A program made the translations under genes and the position numbers. The notes beneath the pieces were generated by a model. The model made no database searches, was not told the origin of the DNA, and worked only from the letters and a program-made list of their open reading frames with translations. Shown here piece after piece: positions 1 to 4,666 of a DNA stretch of 6,036 nucleotides (position 1 is the stretch's first letter; every line of letters begins with the position of its first letter). The stretch spans positions 1 to 6,036 of the forward strand of contig JAAZDH010000163.1 of the NCBI GenBank assembly GCA_012512865.1, written 5' to 3'. Origin of the DNA: Clostridiaceae bacterium. GTDB lineage: Bacteria; Bacillota; Clostridia; Acetivibrionales; DUMC01.

Positions 1-1482
1 ATCATCAATTAAATCGTATGCTTTATCATATTCCCGTCCGTTTACATATACATAAAAGGACTCAAGCACGGGAACGGCACTGGTTTCTCCCGGTTGTTTA
101 CCGGTTTCCCCCGCTTGTTGCCCTCCAGGTTGCTGATCTTCAGGTTGCGACCCTTCAAGCTGCCCCTCTTCGGGTTGCTGACTTCCGGCTTGTTGGTCGT
201 CAGGCTGTTGATTTCCCGGAACCGGTTCTCCCGTTTCCCCACCCGTGACGCCTTCACCTGTTCCCTGGTTTTCGAGTTCTTTTCCTTCCCCGCTTTCACC
301 TTGACTTTCTCCTTCTCCGCTTATCCCGCCATCGCCTTCTGCCGCACTTCCCCCTTGTGCTTCACCTTCTCCTGCTTTTCCGCTTGCTCCCGTATCCCTT
401 TCTCCTGTATCTCTCTCGCCCGTTTTATCTTCCTTGGCCAAGCCTGCCCCTTCCCCGCCGGGGATACCGTCATCCGGGTAAATCACCCTGCCTTCTTTTA
501 CGTTGAAAACCACGCTCATCTCAACTTCATTACCCTGTTGCGATTTTCCCTCGTCCAATGAACGGGAATACTCCTTCAACCTAAGCTCATCGTTGGACCT
601 CCACCTGTCTATGAAGTACGAGTAAATCTTCCCGTCATCTTCCCCCCTGCCGATTGCTTCTCCATCCGGGGTCTTGTTGTCAATCACCAGGAAGCTGCCC
701 GTACTGCTGTTAAGCACCTGGAGAAATGATTCCTTCCCGTCGCTATCCGCCAGGTAGCTGTACGCGGCATATTCCTTGTCGGGGGAAAATACAAGCTCGC
801 TTAAACCATAAGCCTTTGCCCCGTGGAGCTTCCTCGGGGATTTATTCTTAAGATCTATTTCATAAAAATCAAACAGTATTTCACCGGTACTTAGTCTATT
901 CTCAACGAAAAAGTACAACCTGGCATATTTCGTGTTCAAGATACCCTTCGTTATAACAGGCTTCCCGGCACCACCGGGAGAATCCCCGGTGTCTTTCAAG
1001 GAAGGTATTTCACTGGACGAATATAGTGCAGATTCGCTCCTTCCATCCATGTAATAAAATGCCTCTAAAAAGGGGAAGTTGTCCTTGTCATAGCATAAAT
1101 ACATTTCCAACTCGTACTCAGGGGAGTTGTTCACGATATTTATGCTCTCCCTTGAAATCCAACGGTCACCGGCTCCTCCATTTTCACGCCCCAGCTCGTT
1201 TTCGCCGGACGATATATCATCTTTCATATCCTCCTTGCCGCCTCCGGCATCTGTATCCCCTTGTTCCCCCGCTGCAGGAATCGTTTCCCTGCCCGTTGCG
1301 GTATCACCATCTTCTTTGTCCTTTTCCGTATCACCCGGATCACCGCCGGCACTCCCATCCCCATTCCTGTTGTCGGAAACAGGGGCCCTGCGGGGTAGTA
1401 AATTGGCTGCAAGCAATGTTGCCAATACAAGTGAAGCAATAAGTAAAAGCGATATTATCAAGTAAAACAGCCTTTTTTTCAT
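1..1482 (-). CDS. Membrane-anchored extracytoplasmic protein with long low-complexity linkers (3' end cut by window edge)
   Basis: The frame stays open from ATG at 1482 to the window edge, 494 codons without a stop. The start is set by AGGAGG at 1493-1498, ten bases upstream. Residues 1-4 are MKKR, then a hydrophobic segment (about 5-28) with no cysteine nearby, so this is a signal-anchor or signal peptide, not a lipoprotein. Residues 29-105 are acidic, Gly/Asp/Glu-rich and probably disordered. Residues 106-335 look folded and contain LVFSPDKEYAAYSY (230-243), which resembles a TolB/PD40 beta-propeller blade. Residues 336-468 are a Gly/Glu/Gln/Pro linker with GERDT twice and seven QQxxx-like pentapeptides. 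From 469 the sequence becomes ordered again; FYVYVNGREYDKAYDLI resembles the first helix of NTF2-like or DUF4878-type domains, but only its start is visible. It probably acts outside the membrane as a sensor, scaffold or stress protein. Function is unknown; the gene call is very secure. Confidence 0.93.
   Translation of the reverse strand, partial: MKKRLFYLIISLLLIASLVLATLLAANLLPRRAPVSDNRNGDGSAGGDPGDTEKDKEDGDTATGRETIPAAGEQGDTDAGGGKEDMKDDISSGENELGRENGGAGDRWISRESINIVNNSPEYELEMYLCYDKDNFPFLEAFYYMDGRSESALYSSSEIPSLKDTGDSPGGAGKPVITKGILNTKYARLYFFVENRLSTGEILFDFYEIDLKNKSPRKLHGAKAYGLSELVFSPDKEYAAYSYLADSDGKESFLQVLNSSTGSFLVIDNKTPDGEAIGRGEDDGKIYSYFIDRWRSNDELRLKEYSRSLDEGKSQQGNEVEMSVVFNVKEGRVIYPDDGIPGGEGAGLAKEDKTGERDTGERDTGASGKAGEGEAQGGSAAEGDGGISGEGESQGESGEGKELENQGTGEGVTGGETGEPVPGNQQPDDQQAGSQQPEEGQLEGSQPEDQQPGGQQAGETGKQPGETSAVPVLESFYVYVNGREYDKAYDLIDD
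106..210 (-). repeat. Seven tandem 15-bp units encoding QQxxx-type pentapeptides
   Basis: Residues 425-459 of the partial membrane protein read in a strict five-residue period: QQPDD, QQAGS, QQPEE, GQLEG, SQPED, QQPGG, QQAGE. The DNA units have diverged, so this is an old minisatellite kept in frame, not a recent slippage product. It forms the last part of the flexible linker before the C-terminal domain. Confidence 0.8.
391..420 (-). repeat. Two tandem 15-bp units encoding GERDT GERDT
   Basis: Residues 355-364 of the same protein are a perfect amino-acid duplication, GERDTGERDT, encoded by two 15-bp units that differ at several bases. The unit length equals that of the QQxxx array further along the linker, which suggests the linker grew by 15-bp duplications. 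Confidence 0.7.
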
Positions 1483-1620
1483 TTGGTTTTATCCTCCTAA
1501 ACCCGGCTTTGACCCAGTGCAAGCCTGGATTCGCAAGCGAGCATTCAATGCAAAAAGCACCCGATGCAAGAAAATAGGCTCTTCCCAGTTTTATCATGCC
1601 AGATCTTTTTTTATTTTTAC

Positions 1621-1633
1621 AATACCCGGTATT
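1621..1633. promoter_or_regulatory. 13-bp palindrome at the predicted transcription start
   Basis: AATACC-C-GGTATT is a perfect 6-bp inverted repeat with a one-base centre. It falls on the predicted start point of the membrane protein transcript, so it could be a second operator. A sequence this short may also occur by chance. Confidence 0.3.
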
Positions 1634-1636
1634 TTT

Positions 1637-1665
1637 ATTCTACAGTATTGATGAGAATTCATCAA
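1637..1665 (-). promoter_or_regulatory. SigA-type promoter of the membrane protein gene
   Basis: Reading the minus strand, TTGATG (1665-1660) and TAGAAT (1642-1637) are separated by exactly 17 bases. Each hexamer is a near match to TTGACA and TATAAT. Transcription would start near 1630, giving a leader of about 150 bases before the ATG at 1482. This is the best sigma-A promoter candidate in the window. Confidence 0.6.
1648..1665. promoter_or_regulatory. 18-bp palindrome overlapping the -35 box, candidate operator
   Basis: TTGATGAGAATTCATCAA has perfect 7-bp arms (TTGATGA / TCATCAA) around a 4-bp centre. One arm contains the -35 hexamer and the rest lies in the promoter spacer, a classic position for a dimeric repressor to block RNA polymerase. 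No regulator for it is identified in the window. Confidence 0.45.
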
Positions 1666-1688
1666 GGGTGGATTAGGGCAGGTTGCAG

Positions 1689-1727
1689 CCCATGAAAAAC
1701 CCGCGGGTATCCAATAAAATTCATGGG
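1689..1727. repeat. Nested inverted repeat (8-bp outer arms, 10-bp inner palindrome)
   Basis: CCCATGAA at 1689-1696 pairs with TTCATGGG at 1720-1727. The loop contains the perfect palindrome ACCCGCGGGT at 1699-1708. As RNA this could fold as a two-part hairpin on either strand. It is the first of several palindromic elements in this patch. Confidence 0.6.
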
Positions 1728-1740
1728 GGTATCCAGGACG

Positions 1741-1817
1741 ATTTTACATGGTGATTGCCCATGGTAATTTTACATGGTGATTGCCCATGGTGTTTCCTGT
1801 GGTGGTTGCCCAGGGCC
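1741..1817. repeat. 26-bp tandem repeat, two near-identical copies plus one degenerate copy
   Basis: Copies lie at 1741-1766 and 1767-1792 and are identical over their first 25 bases. A third, diverged copy at 1792-1817 keeps the period and the core TGGTGGTTGCCCA. Each unit contains ATGG-N7-CCAT, a small inverted repeat. Copies are directly abutting with no spacers, so this is not CRISPR. No coding potential is evident. Confidence 0.75.
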
Positions 1818-1834
1818 TCAACCCGTGAACTGAT

Positions 1835-1878
1835 CATCATGGCCCCATGGCGCCGTAGGACGCCATGGGGCCATGATG
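1835..1878. repeat. Perfect 18-bp GC-rich stem-loop with an 8-base loop
   Basis: CATCATGGCCCCATGGCG (1835-1852) is exactly complementary to 1861-1878, with loop CCGTAGGA. CAACCC (1819-1824) can also pair with GGGTTG (1878-1883), apart from the base already used at 1878. The stem would be very stable as RNA on either strand. It lies about 125 bases past the oxidoreductase stop and lacks a T-run on either side, so it is not a standard intrinsic terminator. It could stabilise a 3' end or be a remnant of a small mobile or REP-like element. Confidence 0.75.
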
Positions 1879-1943
1879 GGTTGCAATGTTACGAGGTTAT
1901 AATATTTACGAGCTCATGAATATATAGGAATATGGTTATGAAA

Positions 1944-1964
1944 CTTATAAAATCAAGCTATAAG
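1944..1964 (-). other. Weak hairpin downstream of the oxidoreductase gene
   Basis: CTTATA and TATAAG form 6-bp arms around a 9-base loop, about 40 bases after the oxidoreductase stop codon. On the minus strand it is followed by only a short T stretch (TTTCAT). It is AT-only apart from its outer pair, so at best it is a poor terminator. Confidence 0.2.
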
Positions 1965-2003
1965 CCTGCAAGTCCATAAGGCCATGGGGCTGCAGTAACA
2001 ATA

Positions 2004-3029
2004 CTATTGGACTTTTACCGGCTCCCCGTTTTTCTTTGCAGAAGCTACCTCTGCCTCGGCAATCCGTATGGTATCCATCGTGCTTTCAGGAGTGCACACG
2101 GAAATCTCCCCATCGCTGTTTAAGGCATTGATAAAATATTTAATCTCCCTGTAATATCCCATTTCTTTATCTAGTTCAGGTATAAAGCTTTTCCCATCGT
2201 TGGGGTTTACCGTGAGTACCCCGTTTTCAAAAATGAGGTTCCCTTTTTCGAAGTTAACCCTGTACAGCATCTTGAAGCCATAGTCTCCGTTCAATGTCCA
2301 GTCGTCCTGGGCATTTATAACTTTCCCGTCTTCATATATATAGTTCGTGGAAACAATATCATAACCGCTTCCCGGCACTACATTCTTTGCTATCGTGGAA
2401 ACCTTCGCCGGCTTGCCGAACAGCCAGTTTATAGTGTCTACATCATGTATATGCTGGTCAAGAATACAGCCCCCGCTCTTATCCTCCTGGAGGAGCCAGC
2501 TCCTGTAGGACCATATGGGTGTACTGCCGCCCCTGAAAAAGTAAGCTCCTGTGACCTTACCATACCTGCCGCTATCAACGCATTCTTTTAGATACTCATA
2601 TTCAGGCCAAAATCTTAGGCACTGGGCTATCATGAGCTTTTTGCCGTTTCGGCGGGAAGCTTCTATCATCCTGGCACAATCCTCGGAATTCAAAGCCATT
2701 GGCTTTTCGCATAACACGTGGAATCCCTTGTCCAGGGCTTTTATCGTAGCCTCCGCATGGACGTAGGTCGGCAGGGCGACATCTACGCAATCCAATTCCT
2801 CATTTTCAAGCATTTTGTCCATATCGGTGTAAAGCCTGTACTTGGAAAAATCTATGCTTGATGAGCCGGTGTCTATATTACCACCGGCAAATTTACCTTT
2901 CAGCTTTTCTTCATCCTTGTCGCATATTGCCACCAGCTTTACAGGAAATCCTTCCCCCTCAAGCCTAGTGTAAATTTCAAGATGGCTTCTCCCCATGAAG
3001 CCAAGCCCTATTAATCCAACTTTAATCAT
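2004..3029 (-). CDS. Gfo/Idh/MocA-family NAD(P)-dependent oxidoreductase
   Basis: The 341-residue protein fits this family of cytoplasmic sugar, polyol and keto-sugar dehydrogenases. The N-terminal Rossmann fold starts at once: VGLIGLGFMG (4-13) carries GxGxxG for NAD(P). CEKP (107-110) holds the conserved catalytic lysine. GGCILDQHIHDVD (186-198) matches the family pattern GGxxxDxxxHxxD, with D191 and H195 as likely catalytic residues. The C-terminal alpha/beta domain covers about 125-330. The start is ATG 3029, preceded by GGGAGG six bases upstream; an in-frame ATG at 3059 lacks a ribosome site and would put the site inside the gene. It lies 142 bp downstream of the epimerase gene on the same strand, so the two probably share a pathway. 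Family assignment is firm; the substrate is unknown. Myo-inositol, glucose-type or 3-keto-glycoside activity are all possible. Confidence 0.95.
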   Translation of the reverse strand: MIKVGLIGLGFMGRSHLEIYTRLEGEGFPVKLVAICDKDEEKLKGKFAGGNIDTGSSSIDFSKYRLYTDMDKMLENEELDCVDVALPTYVHAEATIKALDKGFHVLCEKPMALNSEDCARMIEASRRNGKKLMIAQCLRFWPEYEYLKECVDSGRYGKVTGAYFFRGGSTPIWSYRSWLLQEDKSGGCILDQHIHDVDTINWLFGKPAKVSTIAKNVVPGSGYDIVSTNYIYEDGKVINAQDDWTLNGDYGFKMLYRVNFEKGNLIFENGVLTVNPNDGKSFIPELDKEMGYYREIKYFINALNSDGEISVCTPESTMDTIRIAEAEVASAKKNGEPVKVQ

Positions 3030-3035
3030 AATATA

Positions 3036-3041
3036 CCTCCC
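3036..3041 (-). promoter_or_regulatory. Ribosome binding site that fixes the oxidoreductase start
   Basis: GGGAGG sits six bases before ATG 3029. This favours that start over the upstream in-frame ATG at 3059. Confidence 0.8.
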
Positions 3042-3050
3042 GTAATCCTG

Positions 3051-3073
3051 GAATTTCATCCATCATGAAATTC
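3051..3073. promoter_or_regulatory. 9-bp perfect inverted repeat in the oxidoreductase leader
   Basis: GAATTTCAT (3051-3059) and ATGAAATTC (3065-3073) flank a 5-base centre, CCATC. It lies just upstream of the oxidoreductase ribosome binding site. It may be an operator, or a small RNA hairpin affecting translation of the second gene. It overlaps one copy of the 14-bp direct repeat in this gap. Confidence 0.5.
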
Positions 3074-3144
3074 AATTCATAATGGAATCCTTTCCGTTGA
3101 TTTTATATATTTTTTTGTATTATTTACAGGTTTCATCCATCATG
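3054..3144. repeat. Pair of 14-bp direct repeats, 77 bp apart, between the two enzyme genes
   Basis: TTTCATCCATCATG (minus strand CATGATGGATGAAA) occurs at 3054-3067 and again at 3131-3144, with no mismatch. The right copy sits inside a weak promoter candidate and the left copy inside the inverted repeat before the oxidoreductase gene. Two identical sites bracketing a start point suggest a regulator-binding pair. Confidence 0.6.
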
Positions 3145-3148
3145 CCAA
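3121..3148 (-). promoter_or_regulatory. Weak internal promoter candidate for the oxidoreductase gene
   Basis: On the minus strand TTGGCA (3148-3143) and TAAATA (3126-3121) are 16 bases apart. The match is modest. If real, the oxidoreductase could be transcribed apart from the epimerase. The spacer contains one 14-bp repeat copy. Confidence 0.3.
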
Positions 3149-3171
3149 TTATCCCGGCGCCAGGCTTGCTT

Positions 3172-4011
3172 CTATCTCCCCAGTATCTTGTCCATAGATT
3201 TTGACGTATTGTACAGGATTTGTTCAGGGTAGTACTTATACGGCGGTATCATTTCCGCAATTACATAACCGTCATAACCTACCTCTTCAAGTTCCTTTAC
3301 AACTGCAGGATAATTCACATCCCCTGCCAGCAAGTCCACAAACCCGGCAAGACCCCCTACTTCCCTGCGGTAATCCTTAAAATGAACTTTTTTAATTCTT
3401 TTCCCGAGAATCTTTATCCAGTGCTCTGCATATCCTAAATAAATCACGTTTCCAACGTCAAAATAGGCTCCCACGTACTCTGAACCTATCTTGTCGATAA
3501 AATCCCTCATCTCGAGAGGTGACAGCAAAAACTTGTTCCACACGTTTTCAATCCCAATGCACACCTTTTTCTTTTCCGCGTACGGGGCCAGCTCCTTTAT
3601 GGCGGCAAGTGCCCTGTCATAAGCCGTGTCGTACTCCATGATCTCGCTGCCGGGTACGAAATCTACTCCTACAGCCCCGGGAACCACCAGTATGGTGTCA
3701 ACACCCAGGATCGCAGCAAAATCAAGTTGCTTCCTGGCAATGTCCTTTGCCTTTTCACGGGTTTTTTCACAGTTGCTCGTCAAGGAATAGGACCAGTACA
3801 AGCCGGTTGCAAGGCTTGTTATTTCAATTCCTGCTTGCTCGGCAAGTTTCCTGTAGCTTTCAACTTCCCCGGCGGTACTCTCCAGTCCCATTTCCCCGGT
3901 CTCGTTAAGTGCAAGCTCGATACCTTCAAACCCTGCCTCTTTCGCCAACTTGATGCAGTCCGCTATCTTCATGCCTGGCGGAAATGCCCAAATGCTTATA
4001 CCTTTTTTCAT
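3172..4011 (-). CDS. TIM-barrel sugar (phosphate) isomerase/epimerase, xylose isomerase-like
   Basis: The 279 residues match the usual size of xylose-isomerase-like TIM-barrel epimerases (the AP_endonuc_2 superfamily, including UlaE-type ribulose-phosphate 3-epimerases and tagatose/psicose 3-epimerases). The opening MKKGISIWAF is a typical first strand, followed by AKEAGFEGIEL (23-33). Likely metal and catalytic residues fall where the family has them: E155 in GIENVWN, D185 in YFDVGN, H210 in VHFKD and E253 in IAEM. No signal peptide is seen, so it should be cytoplasmic. GGGAGG lies eight bases before ATG 4011. It is first in a minus-strand pair with the Gfo/Idh/MocA oxidoreductase; no terminator-like hairpin follows it, which favours co-transcription. 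The AraC gene is divergent. Isomerisation or C3 epimerisation of a ketose or its phosphate is likely, but the substrate cannot be told. Such barrels can also act as keto-sugar lyases or dehydratases. Confidence 0.92.
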   Translation of the reverse strand: MKKGISIWAFPPGMKIADCIKLAKEAGFEGIELALNETGEMGLESTAGEVESYRKLAEQAGIEITSLATGLYWSYSLTSNCEKTREKAKDIARKQLDFAAILGVDTILVVPGAVGVDFVPGSEIMEYDTAYDRALAAIKELAPYAEKKKVCIGIENVWNKFLLSPLEMRDFIDKIGSEYVGAYFDVGNVIYLGYAEHWIKILGKRIKKVHFKDYRREVGGLAGFVDLLAGDVNYPAVVKELEEVGYDGYVIAEMIPPYKYYPEQILYNTSKSMDKILGR

Positions 4012-4090
4012 GCGGAATACCTCCCATCTTAATAAATAATTGTTAATATATTGACATAATAACGACTAAAAATGAATCCCTTGCATGATC

Positions 4091-4117
4091 TTTATATAGC
4101 TGCTTGCATGCTATCAA
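4091..4117 (-). promoter_or_regulatory. Possible promoter of the epimerase gene
   Basis: On the minus strand TTGATA (4117-4112) and TATAAA (4096-4091) each differ from consensus at one base, but the spacer is only 15 bases. It would give a leader of about 75 bases. One copy of the CTTGCATG repeat lies in the spacer. Tentative only. Confidence 0.3.
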
Positions 4118-4258
4118 CTTGCTTTCGTAAGTATTTCAGCCTTTAACTTAATGAAGTTATCCCCTTTAACAAGGTTTCAGTAAAGTTGCATTGGTTTTAT
4201 TCCCCGGGTCTTCTCTTCCCCTATATTGAAAAATTATTTTTGAATTATTTATAACTTA

Positions 4259-4289
4259 TATATCGCCGTACTTTTATATCGCCGTACTT
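4259..4289. repeat. Two 15-bp direct repeats with a 16-bp period, candidate regulator site
   Basis: TATATCGCCGTACTT occurs at 4259-4273 and, without mismatch, at 4275-4289. The GC-containing core CGCCGTAC stands out in an AT-rich region. AraC-family proteins often bind two direct half-sites, and the neighbouring gene encodes such a protein, so this is a reasonable binding-site candidate for regulation of the divergent genes. Confidence 0.55.
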
Positions 4290-4382
4290 ATTTTATACCC
4301 GATGTCCATTCAAAAGTATTTATCAAAAACGTCGCTTTATTTGTCATTTTCTATTCAAGTATCGATGAAAATACATTATAAT

Positions 4383-4443
4383 AAATTTAAGAGGCAAATT
4401 TAAAAAGCAACAGGTTTAAAAAGTAACAAATTTAAAATATGAG
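4383..4443. repeat. A-rich tandem repeats with a 16-bp period
   Basis: Units at 4396-4411 (AAATTTAAAAAGCAAC), 4412-4427 (13 of 16 bases the same) and 4428-4443 (11 of 16) abut directly. A shorter related piece precedes them at 4383-4395, and another fragment with TAAAAAGC follows at about 4445. The units have diverged and A-richness raises chance similarity. Confidence 0.5.
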
Positions 4444-4581
4444 GTAAAAAGCATAAGTTTTAATAGAAAACTAAATAAAACTAAAACCAGCTAATAAGCA
4501 TGATATTGAGTAAAACCAATCATAAAATCAATTAATTTAAGGCTGATAAATCACCGGGGATAATAATGATGGCAATAATGC

Positions 4582-4614
4582 ATTAATAAAATTGTGATAG
4601 TATTAATAAAATTG
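4582..4614. repeat. Two 13-bp direct repeats with a 20-bp period just upstream of the araC-type gene
   Basis: ATTAATAAAATTG occurs at 4582-4594 and 4602-4614. The second copy ends about 50 bases before the AraC-family start codon. Spacing of two helical turns would place both copies on the same face of DNA, as for paired regulator half-sites. This may be an autoregulatory site, or part of the promoter. Confidence 0.45.
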
Positions 4615-4653
4615 CGGCAATTGAATGGAGAATATAGAGCGGACCAGGGTGCC

Positions 4654-4659
4654 GGGAGG
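4654..4659 (+). promoter_or_regulatory. Ribosome binding site that fixes the AraC-family start
   Basis: GGGAGG lies seven bases before ATG 4667. The earlier in-frame ATG at 4625 has no such site and would place this one inside the coding region. Confidence 0.8.
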
Positions 4660-4666
4660 TTTTTGC

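Larger units (their letters stand above)
1483..2003. other. Repeat-rich intergenic region upstream of the membrane protein gene
   Basis: These 521 bases hold no convincing gene. The right part is downstream of the oxidoreductase stop codon and the left part is the leader and promoter of the membrane protein gene; both genes are on the minus strand. The promoter at 1637-1665 implies an untranslated leader of about 150 bases. From about 1689 to 1878 the DNA is crowded with inverted and direct repeats. CCATGG occurs five times (1759, 1785, 1845, 1863, 1982), and GCCATGGGGC occurs at both 1862-1871 and 1981-1990. Bases 1880-2003 are AT-rich, with only a weak hairpin at 1944-1964. Confidence 0.75.
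4012..4666. other. Divergent regulatory region between the epimerase and araC-type genes
   Basis: These 655 bases are strongly AT-rich and hold no plausible gene. That is long for a divergent promoter region. The epimerase ribosome site GGGAGG is at 4020-4025. A 6-bp hairpin TAACTT-AATG-AAGTTA lies at 4144-4159. CTTGCATG occurs at 4080-4087 and 4103-4110. Three direct-repeat families follow, at 4259-4289, 4383-4443 and 4582-4614. Both outward transcripts should begin here, but the AT-rich sequence offers many weak promoter matches and no decisive one. Confidence 0.75.

Noticed and set aside
94..561. A 155-codon plus-strand open frame, with others at 18-248, 1026-1442 and 1127-1465
   Set aside because: All lie antisense to the 494-codon minus-strand gene, have no ribosome binding site, and their composition mirrors the Gly/Glu/Gln-rich linkers of that gene.
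1399..1482. Lipoprotein signal peptide for the membrane protein
   Set aside because: There is no cysteine in or after the hydrophobic segment; the only cysteine in the visible protein is at residue 130.
1340..1597. An 85-codon minus-strand frame starting in the leader of the membrane protein gene
   Set aside because: It has no ribosome binding site and runs out of frame into the real gene, whose own start has a strong AGGAGG.
1741..1817. CRISPR-like array
   Set aside because: The units abut without spacers, there are only three, and no cas genes are present.
1835..1878. Intrinsic terminator for the oxidoreductase gene
   Set aside because: The stem is strong but no T-run follows it on either strand.
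4052..4057. Plus-strand TTGACA as the araC-type promoter
   Set aside because: No acceptable -10 box lies at the right spacing, and it is about 600 bases from the start codon, next to the opposite gene.
4625..4666. Upstream ATG start of the AraC-family gene (14 extra residues)
   Set aside because: There is no ribosome site before it, and GGGAGG lies inside this stretch at proper distance from ATG 4667.
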